From contig NZ_CP186274.1 of assembly GCF_049331405.1 (NCBI RefSeq), positions 9,610,001-9,674,000 on the forward strand: a stretch of 64,000 nt of DNA. The letters are read 5' to 3'. Made by a program: the position numbers and the translations under genes. Of this stretch, positions 53,152 to 63,000 are shown one piece after another; within the stretch, counting starts at the first letter, position 1; the number at the start of each line of letters is the position of its first letter. The notes under the pieces were generated by a model, which did not search any database, was not told where the DNA came from, and saw only the letters and a list, made by a program, of their open reading frames with translations. The DNA is from PoT sp049331405. GTDB taxonomy: Bacteria; Planctomycetota; Planctomycetia; Isosphaerales; Isosphaeraceae.

Positions 53152-54090
53152 TCAGTGCGCCGGTGAGGGGGCGTTGATGCCGGTCACGACCTCGGCCTTG
53201 GAGTCCTTGGCCCAGTCGGCGAGACCGGGGACGTAGACGCGGGCGTGGACGCCGGCCTTCCGCAGGGCGAAGGTCGCCACCGCCGCACGGCCCGCGCCGT
53301 TGGAGTAGGAAATCACCGGCTTGTCGTGGGCGATGCCGGCCTCCGCCAGCTTCTTGAGGATCGCGTCTTTCTCGAGGAAGCGGCCGTCGGCGTCGACGAG
53401 GTCATAGGCCTCGACGTTCCGGGCGCCCGGGATGTGCCCCGCGCGGCCGCCGTTCGCCGGCTTCTTCTCCCCCTTGAACTCGGCCGCCGAGCGGGCGTCG
53501 AGCAGTTGCAGGGCCTCGCCCTTCGCCGCCGCCTGGATGTCGGCCCGGCCCAGGACGCGGCGCTCGTGGAACTTGACGGGGAACTCCTTCGCGGCGACGG
53601 CCTTCACCTCGGAGGTCGTCGGCCGCTTGGATTTCTCCCAGAGGCCGAAGCCGCCGTCGACCAGGCCGACGTTGTCGACGCCGGCATAGCCGATCAGCCA
53701 CCAGGCCCGAGCCGAGTCGTGCTGACGGGCCCCGTCATAGACGTAGACCTCGTGGTTCGGCTCGATCCCCAGCGAGGCCAGGGCCTGCGACCAGCTCGAC
53801 TTGTCGGCGACGTTCCCGGACTTGAAGAGGTTTTCCAAGGCCTTCACGTCGACCCGGATCGCGCCGGGCAGGTGCCCCTTGTCGTAATCGGCCTTCGACC
53901 GGGCGTCGATCAGCCTGATGGTCGGGTCGTTGAGCCGCTTCTCGAGGTTCTCCTGCGAGATCAGGCGAGGCGGATTCGGGGCATTCGCCGCCTGCTTCGG
54001 CTTCTCGGGCTCGGCCGCCGCGGAGAAGGCGGGGAAGGCCAGGGCCAGGGTGGCAACCCATCGCGTCGTGGAGGAATAGAGCGTGTTCAT
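53152..54090 (-). CDS. Secreted double-rhodanese protein lacking the catalytic cysteine
   Basis: 312 aa with a signal peptide (about 1-26). Two rhodanese domains are present (about 41-155 and 175-305), with LIDARSKADYDKGHLPGAI and LLDARSAAEFKG, then GHIPGARNVE. The active-site loop of the second domain, normally starting with Cys, reads ISYSNGAGRAA, with Ser263 in place of the nucleophile. The whole protein contains no cysteine, so classic sulfurtransferase activity is unlikely; a binding role is more plausible. ATG 54090 is preferred: AAAGGGAG lies about 9 bases upstream, whereas the ATG at 54099 directly abuts it. Confidence 0.85.
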   Translation of the reverse strand: MNTLYSSTTRWVATLALAFPAFSAAAEPEKPKQAANAPNPPRLISQENLEKRLNDPTIRLIDARSKADYDKGHLPGAIRVDVKALENLFKSGNVADKSSWSQALASLGIEPNHEVYVYDGARQHDSARAWWLIGYAGVDNVGLVDGGFGLWEKSKRPTTSEVKAVAAKEFPVKFHERRVLGRADIQAAAKGEALQLLDARSAAEFKGEKKPANGGRAGHIPGARNVEAYDLVDADGRFLEKDAILKKLAEAGIAHDKPVISYSNGAGRAAVATFALRKAGVHARVYVPGLADWAKDSKAEVVTGINAPSPAH

Positions 54091-54965
54091 CGGAATCATC
54101 TCCCTTTGTCGGCGTGTGTTCGAATGTCGAAGAGAATGGATCCGGCCCCTCGTCGAGCCCGCGCCAACTCGAGGGCGCACCGCAATCGCCCGGCCCCGCA
54201 CCTAGCGAAGACGACCCGATCGCGAACCTGGCTCGCGTGGCCGGAGACCAACGACCCCGACGACCGATCAATGCGGCCCGGGCGTTCTCTTCCTGATGTG
54301 TTTCGATGAGGATGCGTATCGAGCGGGGGTCAGGCCGACCTCGCCGCTTCACGCAAGGAGAGGTGGGAGGGTCAACAACAACACATGCACGATTTGGCCA
54401 TAGAAATCGCTCCCCGGCGACGCCGATGAGATCGGCCGGCTACCTCGGCTCAGGTCCTCGGCGTCGCTGGCTCCAATCATCGGCTCCTCGAGTCCAGAAT
54501 GCAAGAGCATTTTTAATCATCTCAATCGAATTAGTTGAGATTCTCGGAAAGTGAAGATCGCCGTCCGGATGAAGTCCTCTGCATGCAAGTGCGCGTGGAG
54601 TGGGGCCTCTCGGCCCGTTCGAAGGCTTTGCAACTCCCGGAATTCACGGCCAAAGTGACAAAAGGGGATGCCTGGAATCAGGCGACGCCGATCGGAAAAT
54701 ACCCCAGGCCGTCGAACCGTCACTCCGGCCCCCGGATACCTCCCATTTTCCCTGGAAGGACCAATTTCACAGTCGGGGGATTGCCGAAACTGGATAATAA
54801 GGGAGCAAGAGCCCCGACGTAGTGGAAGTGGAGGGGCGAGAAGTGCATGGTGCCCGCGTTGACGAGTCTGAGGGGATGGGCTATGGTGCGGCCCCCGAGA
54901 GTCGTCGGAGGCGTTGGGCTGGTGATTTGGCTCGGCGTGTCGGGGTAGGGCAAGGAGGCCCAACG
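54091..54965. other. Divergent intergenic region, 875 bp
   Basis: It lies between the divergent rhodanese and kdsD genes. A short perfect inverted repeat ATCTCAA/TTGAGAT is at 54519-54541, with an A+T-rich patch at 54508-54545. Small open frames on both strands lack recognisable protein sequence. It presumably holds the kdsD operon promoter, which I could not place. Confidence 0.45.
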
Positions 54966-55988
54966 ATGGCGATGATCACCGAGGCGCCCCTGGCGCTGGA
55001 GTCCGAGCGCGAGGGCCTGGCCTTCGCCCGTGAGGTGCTCCGCATCGAGGCGGACGCGCTCCTACGCGTGCGGGACCGGCTCGACCTGGCGATCGCGCAG
55101 GCGGCCGAGATGGTCTTCCGCTGCCAGGGGGGCGTCATCGTCACCGGGATGGGCAAGGCCGGGCTCGTCGGCCAGAAGCTCGCGGCCACCCTGGCGTCGA
55201 CGGGGACTCGGGCCTATCCGCTCCACCCCGCGGAGGCCGTCCACGGCGACCTCGGCCGGATCAGGACCGGCGACGTGGTGCTCGCCCTCTCGCAGAGCGG
55301 CGAGACGGAGGAAGTCACGCGCCTGATCCCGGCGATCCGTCAGCTCGGGGCCACCCTCATCTCCCTCACCGAGCGGGCCAGCAGCACGCTCGGCCGGGCG
55401 AGCGACCTCTGCGTCGCGCTCGGGCCGATCGAGGAGGCCTGCCCGCTGGGCCTGGCCCCGTCGGCGAGCACGACCGCGTTGATGGCCGTCGGCGATGCGC
55501 TCGCCCTGCTCGTGAGCCGCAAGCGCGACTTCCGGGCCGAGGACTTCGCCGTCTATCACCCCGGCGGAAGCCTCGGGCGCAAGCTGACCCGCGTCGAGGA
55601 CGTGATGAGGACGGGCGAGCAGATCCGACGTGCGGGTCCCGATGAGACCATCCGCGAGGTCTTCGTGCGGCTCGCCGGGCCGAGGCGACGCTCGGGGGCG
55701 ATCCTGGTCGAGGATCAGGAGCAGGCCTTGCTCGGCATCTTCACAGACAGCGACCTCGCCCGCCTCTTCGAGCGGAAGGGGGAGTCGGACCTCGACCGGC
55801 CGATCGGCGAGGTGATGAGCCAGGATCCGCGCCGGATCGTCGTGGGGGCCACGATCGCCGAGGCTGTGGAGACGCTCAAGTCGCGGAAGATCAGCGAGTT
55901 GCCGGTGGTCGATCGGGGCGGGCGCCTCGTCGGCTTGATCGACCTGACGGACCTGATCGGCCTCGTGCCGGCCGAATTCGAGGAGTGA
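54966..55988 (+). CDS. kdsD: D-arabinose-5-phosphate isomerase
   Basis: 340 aa. A SIS sugar-isomerase domain (about 35-185: GGVIVTGMGKAGLVGQKLAATLAS, HGDLGRIRTGDVVLALSQSG) is followed by two CBS domains (about 205-265 and 275-335), the full KdsD/KpsF architecture. It converts ribulose 5-phosphate to arabinose 5-phosphate, the first committed step to Kdo. AAGGAGG is 7 bases before ATG 54966. kdsC follows 7 bases after the stop and is probably cotranscribed. Confidence 0.95.
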   Translation: MAMITEAPLALESEREGLAFAREVLRIEADALLRVRDRLDLAIAQAAEMVFRCQGGVIVTGMGKAGLVGQKLAATLASTGTRAYPLHPAEAVHGDLGRIRTGDVVLALSQSGETEEVTRLIPAIRQLGATLISLTERASSTLGRASDLCVALGPIEEACPLGLAPSASTTALMAVGDALALLVSRKRDFRAEDFAVYHPGGSLGRKLTRVEDVMRTGEQIRRAGPDETIREVFVRLAGPRRRSGAILVEDQEQALLGIFTDSDLARLFERKGESDLDRPIGEVMSQDPRRIVVGATIAEAVETLKSRKISELPVVDRGGRLVGLIDLTDLIGLVPAEFEE

Positions 55989-55995
55989 TCCCGAG

Positions 55996-56535
55996 ATGGC
56001 CTCAAACCCCGACCTCGCCGCGCGCTGCTCGGCGGTCGAATTACTGTTGGTCGACGTGGACGGCGTCCTCACCGACGGCGTCATCGCGGTCGACGACCGG
56101 GGTGTGGAGACCAAGCATTTCCACGTGAGGGACGGGAGTGCATTCGACCTCTGGCACCAGGCGGGCAAAAGGTCGGCGATCCTCTCGGGGCGGAGGGCCT
56201 CGGCCGTGAACTACCGGGCCGCGGAGCTGGGAATTTTCCCGGTGATCCAGGGGAGCCCACAGAAGGCCGGCCCGTTCCGTACTCTAATTGCCGATCTCGG
56301 GCTCGAAGCTCATCAAGTCTGCTACGTGGGCGATGACCTTGCCGATTTGCCCGTGCTTAACGCCGTCGGGCTGGCCGCCTGCCCGGCCGATGCCGTCCCC
56401 GAAGTGCGCGAGGCCGCCCATCTCGTGGCCGGCGCCGTCGGGGGCCGAGGGGTAATCCGAGAGGTCGTCGAGACCTTATTGAAACACCAGGGTGTCTGGG
56501 AAAGCCTCATCTCCCGATATCGAACCCCGGCCTAG
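55996..56535 (+). CDS. kdsC: 3-deoxy-D-manno-octulosonate 8-phosphate phosphatase
   Basis: 179 aa, the usual size for this HAD-family phosphatase without a cap domain. Motif I is LLLVDVDGVLTDG (Asp20, Asp22), motif II lies in SAILSGRRASAV, and the metal-binding acidic motif is YVGDDLADLPVL. It removes phosphate from Kdo-8-P to give Kdo. It directly follows kdsD with a 7-base gap, as in many Gram-negative Kdo/LPS-transport operons. Confidence 0.94.
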   Translation: MASNPDLAARCSAVELLLVDVDGVLTDGVIAVDDRGVETKHFHVRDGSAFDLWHQAGKRSAILSGRRASAVNYRAAELGIFPVIQGSPQKAGPFRTLIADLGLEAHQVCYVGDDLADLPVLNAVGLAACPADAVPEVREAAHLVAGAVGGRGVIREVVETLLKHQGVWESLISRYRTPA

Positions 56536-56600
56536 GTTGTGACGCCTCGGGCCGTGCGGATGGAATATTAAAGAACGGTCTTCTTCCCGAACAACGGATC

Positions 56601-59600
56601 ATGCCCGTGTTCAAGAAAGCGCTTCAGATTGTGACGACTTTCGGCGTGCTGCTGGCGGCCTACGCCGGCTACGTCCAGGTCTTCGCGATCGTGGCCTCCA
56701 TCCTAACGCCCGCGAAAGCCGCGAAGTCGGATAAGTTCGTCAAGAAGCCCTCTTCGAACGAACAGCAGGCGCTCGAATACGCCATCGACGCGTTCGGGCC
56801 TGGGCACTGGGCGGCCGACAACCAGCTCACCTATCGCTATTACAACCACGAGCGCGGCTACTGGATGTATGCGAAGGAATACGAGAAGAGCAAGGACGGC
56901 AAGCAGCTCATCTTCACCCCCTTCGCCCTGATCTGGAGCTCCCAGGACGGCCGGGGGATGAAGACCGTCACCAGCAACCGCGCGGTGGTGGACCTGAACC
57001 AGCCGATCGGCCTCTCCTCGAGTAAGCAGCAGGCGACGCCGCTCCAGGTCGTCCACGCCAAGATCGAGGGGGACGTCCGGATCCGGGACGACAAGGGGAC
57101 CCCGGCGACGCTCGAAGACGACCTCGTCATCGGTCCCATGACCTACATCGAGTACGACGAGCCGACGCTCCAGGTGAAGAGCGAGTCGGAGGTCGTCCTC
57201 GAGGAGAAGAACATCAAGATCACGGGCTACGGGCTCGAGATCAAGCTCCGGCCCAAGGACGCGTCGGTCCCCGTCGGCGGCACCGCCGGGTTCAACGGCG
57301 CCGAGACGGCCATCCTCCACAAGAACCCGCACGTCGTCCTGAAGAACTCGGAATCGGGCGGTCTCCTGCCGACCAAGCCGAACTCGAAGGCCGACGCCAC
57401 ACCGGGCAAGGCCATGATCGACCTCCGGGCGGCCGGGCCGATGCGGGTCGAGCTACCCCAGCCCAGGCCGAAGCGCCCCAACTTCGTCGGGCCGCCGGCC
57501 CCGCCGCAGCCCACGATGGTCTACTTCACCAGGGACGTGGTGGTGCTCCAGGTCAAGCCCGGGCAGTCGCCCGACCAGCTGAACTCCGACAACCTCACGC
57601 TCACCCTGATGCAGGCGGGCGAAGCCGGCCCCAAGTCGGGCGAGGCCAAGGGGGACGATGGAGCCTCGGAAGAACTCGGCGGCGGCCTGGCGCTCCGCGT
57701 CGCCCAGGCGACCGGCCATGCCGTCTGGCTCCAGTCCAAGAGCCAGGGGTTCACGGCGCGCTGCAACGGCCTGATCCACAAGAAGCTCCTGCCGCAGGAG
57801 CCCGACAGCACCTACCTCTGGGCCGACCAGAACGGCAAGATCCGGATCGACAAGGTCGACCTCGTGAAGGACGGCCCGGAGAAGGGGAAGACCTCGTCCG
57901 TCACCACGATCAGGACGGTCGACGCCACCATCTTCGAGAACGGCACGGGGAGCGACAACGCGACGATCGTCGCCAGGGGCCCCGGCATCCTCGAGACGCG
58001 ACCCCAGCGCGACAAGCCGGTCGAGCGCACGGCGATCTGGCAGGACTACCTCGTCCAGCAGACCGACGACACCCCCGGCAAGCCCGTCAGGAAGACCATC
58101 AAGCTCAAGGGCCAGCCCGAATTCATCGACGTCAAGCAGGCGACGCTCGACGCCAACGACGAGGTCCTCATCGTCCTCAGGCCGAAGCCCAAGCCGCTCG
58201 GCCCCGCGGAGCCCAAGGCCCCCGGCGAGCCCGAAGGCGAGGCCTTCCAGATCGAGAAGCTGACCGCGATCGGCGATGTCCATCTCAAGTCGCCGGGCAA
58301 GACCATGACGGCCCGCGACCGGCTCGACGCCGAGTTCGAATCCGATGCGCCGAGCAAGGTGACCTCGACCGGCGGCCCGGCCACCAAGGGCGCCCCGGCG
58401 AAGGCCAACGCGACGGCGACCGCCAAGGCCGCCGACCCGAACAAGCCCGCCGAGGAGGCCAAGCCGGGCAACGAGCCCGAACCGCCCCCGCAGGAACCCG
58501 AGCCCGAGATCGTCGTCCGTGCGAATCGCGTCTGGGCGTTGATCCATCAGAACAGCAAGCCCGGCCCCGGCGCCCCGAACCAGAAGCCGGCGCCCGGCAA
58601 GTCGGCGGTCGAGCAAGGATCGGCCGAGGTCAAGATGGTCCGGCTCCGGGGCAACGTCCTCTTCCACCAGGATCCCCCGGCGAATAAGCAGGTCGGCATC
58701 GACGTCCAGGGCGAGGCCCTCGACCTGACGAACCTCGGCAACAACAAGTCGAAGGTCAACGTCATCAACCGCGACCCGAACGCCAAGATGGCCGAGGCCG
58801 AGATCGCCCTCTTGCCGGCCGCGAGCGTCACCACTGACGAGATGAAGATCACCGGCCCCGTCATCGGGCTCGACCAGTCGACCGACCGGGCCTGGGTCAT
58901 CGGCCGGGGCACGCTCACCCAGATGGCCGACCGCGGCCTCTTCAGCGAGAAGGGCCTCGACAACCAGCCCGATGCGAACCCGAAGGCCAAGGCCAAGCCC
59001 AACGCGAAGCCTGAGACCAGAACCAGCGCCAAGCCCGTGGCCGACGCCAAGGAGAACGGCAAGGCCAAGGCGGGCGAGAAGGACGCGAAGGTCGCCGAGT
59101 CCGGGAAGGTCAAGCAGCCGATGACCATCTCATGGGATGACGAGATGCGATTCTTCGGCAAGTCGACCAACTCCAGGGGCGAGCCGGTGGCCAAGGCGCA
59201 GTTCTTCAAGAAGGTCCGCGCCACGATGGAGGATGCCTTCCTCTCCTGCGACGACGTGATGGAAACGTACATGGATCGGGTCGTCGAGCTGGCCAGGCCC
59301 GCGAAACCGAAGTCGAACGAGCCGCAGGACGAGGCCGAACAGGAGCAGGAGAAGGCGAAGCAAGCCGATTCGAAGCCCCAGATCGCCGAGGTCCGCTGCT
59401 TCGAGAAGGTCCTCATCATCACCCGCAAGCTCCACCCCGAAGACCAGCGCTACGTCGTCCAGCAGCAGGTCATCGAGGGGGAGAAGGTCGCTTACGACAA
59501 GCTCTCGGGCAACTTCTACGTCAACAGCGCGGGCAAGGTCTACCTCTGGAACCGCGACGGCGAAGGGGACACCTCCGGCGGGATGTTCGGCGGCGGACGG

Positions 59601-60407
59601 GCGGGCGTCGCCCGCGTGCCGGTCACTCCGACGGCCAATCCCGGGACCGGCCCCGGCGCGGGCCGGCAGGGGGCCCGGCGGCAGACCCCGGTGATCGGTC
59701 ACGCCACCAACCCGATCACCCCCGACACCGTCGGCGGGCAGGGCAAGCCCAAGGCGCAAGCCAACAAGGGCCTGAACCTCCCGCCGCTCAAGCTGACCCA
59801 GGTCTCCTTCAGCAAGGCCATGAAGGGGCGTTACCTGGCCGGCAAGGACACGGACAAGACCGAGATGCGCTGGGCCGACTTCTGGGGCGACGTCCAGGCC
59901 CTCAACGCGAAGGTCACAGACACCTCGCAGCCCTTGAAGTTCGACGAACTGCCCGCCGACGGCATGTTCCTGACCGCCCAGACGATGCGCGTGATCAGCG
60001 AGCCCTCCTCCAGCGGCGACGGGTCGTCGAGGAACTTCCTCCGCGCCTGGGAGGATGCCCAGGCCAGGACGAAGACCGAGTCGATCCAGGCCGACGTGAT
60101 CACCTATGACTCGCTCAAGGAACTCTTCTACGCCTACGGGCTGGAGAACCACGAGGTCGTGATCACCCGGCAGGAGACCGTGGGGCAGCCGGTCTCGACG
60201 GGCAACGGCGAGGCCGTCGAGTTCAACCGCAAGACGGGCGAGTCGCAGATCATCGGGGCCCGCGAGTTCCAGTTCGTCGACGCCAAATCGGGCGTCCGCC
60301 CCGGCCCCGCGCCCGAATCCAGGATCACCCCTCCGAAGCCGGTCCGTGCCCCGCTGGTCCTGCCCGGCAACAGCACGATCGAACGCCGAGGCATGAACGG
60401 CCGGTAA
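56601..60407 (+). CDS. Giant LptA/OstA-like envelope protein candidate
   Basis: 1268 aa. An N-terminal hydrophobic helix (about residues 9-36) looks like a signal anchor. Much of the body consists of beta-rich segments of the kind seen in LptA/LptC/OstA domains (LQVVHAKIEGDVRIRDD, AEVKMVRLRGNVLFHQDP), broken by Pro/Lys/Ala-rich linkers around residues 590-640 and 795-830. In many Gram-negatives kdsD-kdsC is followed by lptC and lptA; this gene holds that place 65 bases after kdsC. It may therefore be a fused periplasmic LPS bridge, but no definite lptC or lptA motif was seen and the assignment is inference. Confidence 0.72.
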   Translation: MPVFKKALQIVTTFGVLLAAYAGYVQVFAIVASILTPAKAAKSDKFVKKPSSNEQQALEYAIDAFGPGHWAADNQLTYRYYNHERGYWMYAKEYEKSKDGKQLIFTPFALIWSSQDGRGMKTVTSNRAVVDLNQPIGLSSSKQQATPLQVVHAKIEGDVRIRDDKGTPATLEDDLVIGPMTYIEYDEPTLQVKSESEVVLEEKNIKITGYGLEIKLRPKDASVPVGGTAGFNGAETAILHKNPHVVLKNSESGGLLPTKPNSKADATPGKAMIDLRAAGPMRVELPQPRPKRPNFVGPPAPPQPTMVYFTRDVVVLQVKPGQSPDQLNSDNLTLTLMQAGEAGPKSGEAKGDDGASEELGGGLALRVAQATGHAVWLQSKSQGFTARCNGLIHKKLLPQEPDSTYLWADQNGKIRIDKVDLVKDGPEKGKTSSVTTIRTVDATIFENGTGSDNATIVARGPGILETRPQRDKPVERTAIWQDYLVQQTDDTPGKPVRKTIKLKGQPEFIDVKQATLDANDEVLIVLRPKPKPLGPAEPKAPGEPEGEAFQIEKLTAIGDVHLKSPGKTMTARDRLDAEFESDAPSKVTSTGGPATKGAPAKANATATAKAADPNKPAEEAKPGNEPEPPPQEPEPEIVVRANRVWALIHQNSKPGPGAPNQKPAPGKSAVEQGSAEVKMVRLRGNVLFHQDPPANKQVGIDVQGEALDLTNLGNNKSKVNVINRDPNAKMAEAEIALLPAASVTTDEMKITGPVIGLDQSTDRAWVIGRGTLTQMADRGLFSEKGLDNQPDANPKAKAKPNAKPETRTSAKPVADAKENGKAKAGEKDAKVAESGKVKQPMTISWDDEMRFFGKSTNSRGEPVAKAQFFKKVRATMEDAFLSCDDVMETYMDRVVELARPAKPKSNEPQDEAEQEQEKAKQADSKPQIAEVRCFEKVLIITRKLHPEDQRYVVQQQVIEGEKVAYDKLSGNFYVNSAGKVYLWNRDGEGDTSGGMFGGGRAGVARVPVTPTANPGTGPGAGRQGARRQTPVIGHATNPITPDTVGGQGKPKAQANKGLNLPPLKLTQVSFSKAMKGRYLAGKDTDKTEMRWADFWGDVQALNAKVTDTSQPLKFDELPADGMFLTAQTMRVISEPSSSGDGSSRNFLRAWEDAQARTKTESIQADVITYDSLKELFYAYGLENHEVVITRQETVGQPVSTGNGEAVEFNRKTGESQIIGAREFQFVDAKSGVRPGPAPESRITPPKPVRAPLVLPGNSTIERRGMNGR

Positions 60408-60467
60408 TCGCCGGGCTCGCCGACGGCCCGTCCCGGTCGTCGGCCTGCCGGTCGGTTCAAAGCAAAA

Positions 60468-60503
60468 ATGGCCTGGGCTGCTCGCAGGAGCAGCCCAGGC
60501 CAT
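60468..60503. terminator. Strong bidirectional rho-independent terminator
   Basis: A perfect 16-bp stem: TGGCCTGGGCTGCTC (60469-60483) with GAGCAGCCCAGGCCA (60488-60502) plus one outer A-T pair, and a 4-base loop GCAG. The five A bases just before it give a T-run on the minus strand, so it is canonical for the aldolase gene and probably also stops the plus-strand gene. Confidence 0.9.
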
Positions 60504-60561
60504 TCGTGTTAGCTCAGCAGAACACCCGGGCCTTCGTCCGAGCGTCGTTGGGCTTCGATTC

Positions 60562-61692
60562 TCAGTAGACCTCGCCCGCGCGGAGGGTGTGGCCGCCCGA
60601 GCCGCCGGCCGCCTGGGCGTGCGGGGCGTAGCGGTTGTGCCAACCTTCGCTGGCGCGGATGCTGTGCAGATCCTCGCGCGAGAGGCCGTACTTGGCGAAC
60701 CAGGGGGTGCCCTGGGCCTGGACCACGGCGTCGACATCGGCGACGCGCTTCAGGCCGGTCGTGGCGGCGAACTGGGTCTTGGCTTCCTCGCCTTCCTGGA
60801 GGAAGTATTCCTTCCAGAAGGCGCGGCCGCCGAGGACGCCGGAGCAGCCGCACTCCATCGCCATCTTGACCTGCTTCAGGTAGTCGGGATAGTCGACGCC
60901 GGCGGAGAGGAGCACCCAGGGGCGGACGCTCGCCTCGCTCAGGGCGTGCAGGTTGTCGACGAGCTGCTCGTCGGAGCCGTGCCCGAGCGTGCCGGGGAAC
61001 TCGGCCTTGTAGACGTCGCAGTACCGGCTGAGCTGCCGGGCGCTCTCGATGGTCGTCTCGGCCTTGCGGTCGAGGAAGCTGGCGTCGGTCTTCTTCTCGC
61101 CGTTGTAGGGGAAGGCGACCGGCTCGAGCAGGAAGAGGATGTCGTTCTTGCGGCAGTCGTTCGCCACTTCCTCGATGAAGGCGAGCTGGTGCTCGGCCGA
61201 GATCGGCTCGCCAGGCTCGAACGGCGCGAGGAGCTTGACGGCGTCGGCGCCGAGGAGCTTGATCTTCTCGACGCTCCAGCCCGGCTCGTACTCGCCCATC
61301 GGGCCGCCGACCTTGTTCTTCGGGCTGCCCGACTTCTCGACGCGGATCAGCAATCCCTTGTGGGCGGGGACCGCCTCCGAGGCGATGGCCGACCAGGCGC
61401 CATAGTAGGCGTCGATCAGGACGCCCGACGAGGCGGGGGCCATCTGCCGCATCATGTCGAGCTTGGCCTCGACGATCTCCTCGTAGGTCGGCTCGCGATC
61501 CAGCCCTTTGCCCTTCAAGGCCTTGTTGGCCATCTCGATCATCGAGCTGTTCTGATCGAGCGCCAACATCGTCAGCGTCCCGTTCGCGTTGCTGATGCGT
61601 TGCAGCCCGCGGAGTTTGCCCGGGGTCAGCCCCTTGCTCAAGAGCACGGTCGCGCTCAAGTGTCGGCTCGTGGTCGTGGTGGCGGCAGCCAT
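60562..61692 (-). CDS. Tagatose 1,6-bisphosphate aldolase-like enzyme (LacD type)
   Basis: 376 aa. The start region RGLQRISNANGTLTMLALDQ and the barrel strands FLLEPVAFPYNGE, DVYKAEFPG and LLSAGVDYPDY match the class I LacD-like aldolase family. Lys229 in VYKAEFPG is the likely Schiff-base residue. The substrate could be tagatose 1,6-bisphosphate or a related sugar phosphate such as sulfofructose 1-phosphate; sequence alone does not decide. It is monocistronic, with AGGAG upstream and a strong terminator at 60468-60503. Confidence 0.85.
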   Translation of the reverse strand: MAAATTTTSRHLSATVLLSKGLTPGKLRGLQRISNANGTLTMLALDQNSSMIEMANKALKGKGLDREPTYEEIVEAKLDMMRQMAPASSGVLIDAYYGAWSAIASEAVPAHKGLLIRVEKSGSPKNKVGGPMGEYEPGWSVEKIKLLGADAVKLLAPFEPGEPISAEHQLAFIEEVANDCRKNDILFLLEPVAFPYNGEKKTDASFLDRKAETTIESARQLSRYCDVYKAEFPGTLGHGSDEQLVDNLHALSEASVRPWVLLSAGVDYPDYLKQVKMAMECGCSGVLGGRAFWKEYFLQEGEEAKTQFAATTGLKRVADVDAVVQAQGTPWFAKYGLSREDLHSIRASEGWHNRYAPHAQAAGGSGGHTLRAGEVY

Positions 61693-61959
61693 CGGAAGGG
61701 ATGCTCCTATGCCTATGTCAAAAAGCGAAGAATCGATCCATCAGATCGAGGAATCAAACATACGACGTGCTGGGGGAAGGGCCCGAAGTCTTGTCGTCAT
61801 TGGCCGATCGGTCGATCAACGGATGCGGAACGACCCGAAACCAAAGAGGCCCATTCTAACGTGCGCACCGGCGTTTGCAAGCGACCGCAGCCCCCTGCGA
61901 CCCTCGCGACCGGCCTGCCGGCCACCGCCTCGCTTCGAGCCGGAAATCCCCCAGACACC

Positions 61960-63000
61960 TCATTTTGCCGCCTTAGCCGCGTCCTGATCCGTCTTGCCCT
62001 GGCCGCTCGCGTCGAGCCCGGCGTGGAGCAAAGCCTCCACCTCGGGGGACGACCAGTGCAAGGCACCGGTGGACTGGCCCAGTTGGTTCCCGCTCGCGTC
62101 GATCAGGATGCAGGAGGGAAGCGACTGCACGTCGTAATTGAGCTTGGCCAGGCCCGTCGGGTCGGTGTAGACCGGCAGCCCCGGCGCGACCTTGCCGGCG
62201 ACCTCCTTGACAACGGCCGGGTCATCCTCGTCGGCGCAGACGGCGACGACCGAGAGCCCCTGATCCCAGCGTCGGGTCGCGAGCGTCTGGAGCTGGGGGA
62301 GCTCCTCCAGGCAAGGGGCGCAGCGGGTCCCCCAGAAGGCGAGGACCACGAACCGGCCCCGCAGCCGTTCGAGGGCCACGGTATCCCCCGCGTCCGCACC
62401 CTGGACAGAGAACGCCGGGGCGGCCCGGCCCGTGGGGCTCGGCACGAAACCCGCCTTCGAAAGCCAAGGGGTGAGGTCGACGGCCGGGCCCGCCGGGGCG
62501 GGGGTCGACGCCTTCGGGGCCAGCGTCAGGACGTGGTCGACCACCGATTCGATCTCGGCCTTCGAAAGCGATGCGGCGAGCGCGGGCATCATCGAGTTGG
62601 GCAGGCCCTCGGCCACCGTATTGCGGATCGACGCGCGCGAAGGGGGAATGCGCCAGGCGACGCCCTGGAGGTCGCGTGGCGGAGGCCGCAAGGTCGCCGA
62701 GTCAGGCCCGTCGCCGCGCCCCTCCGGCCCGTGACAGCGGGCGCAATGGACCTGGAAGATGAGCCGGCCGCGACTCAACGTCGGGGCCGGGGAGGGCGAC
62801 TCGTGCGCATGGGACGACTCGACGGCCGTCTCGACCGGCTCGGCCGCCCCCCCTTGCCGGAGCCCGCGCAGGCCCCAGCCGATCGCCCCGAAGACGAGCA
62901 GCGACCCGAGGGCCATCGCCCCGAGCTTGATCGGGCTCGGGGCATCGGGCGTCGGCGTGGTTGCGGGCTTCGTCGGATTCGGTTCGACGTCCATCGGCAT
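61960..63000 (-). CDS. Cytochrome c-thioredoxin fusion, membrane anchored
   Basis: 346 aa. One transmembrane helix near the N-terminus (about 26-43) anchors the protein. A cytochrome c domain follows with heme motif CARCH (86-90) and a possible distal Met in NSMMPAL. A Pro/Ala linker leads to a TlpA-type thioredoxin domain with WGTRCAPC (Cys227 and Cys230) and a cis-Pro loop at SLPSC. Both redox sites would face the periplasm. ATG 63000 overlaps the stop of the upstream gene by one base (TGATG) and has AAGGGG upstream, so the two are coupled. Confidence 0.9.
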   Translation of the reverse strand: MPMDVEPNPTKPATTPTPDAPSPIKLGAMALGSLLVFGAIGWGLRGLRQGGAAEPVETAVESSHAHESPSPAPTLSRGRLIFQVHCARCHGPEGRGDGPDSATLRPPPRDLQGVAWRIPPSRASIRNTVAEGLPNSMMPALAASLSKAEIESVVDHVLTLAPKASTPAPAGPAVDLTPWLSKAGFVPSPTGRAAPAFSVQGADAGDTVALERLRGRFVVLAFWGTRCAPCLEELPQLQTLATRRWDQGLSVVAVCADEDDPAVVKEVAGKVAPGLPVYTDPTGLAKLNYDVQSLPSCILIDASGNQLGQSTGALHWSSPEVEALLHAGLDASGQGKTDQDAAKAAK

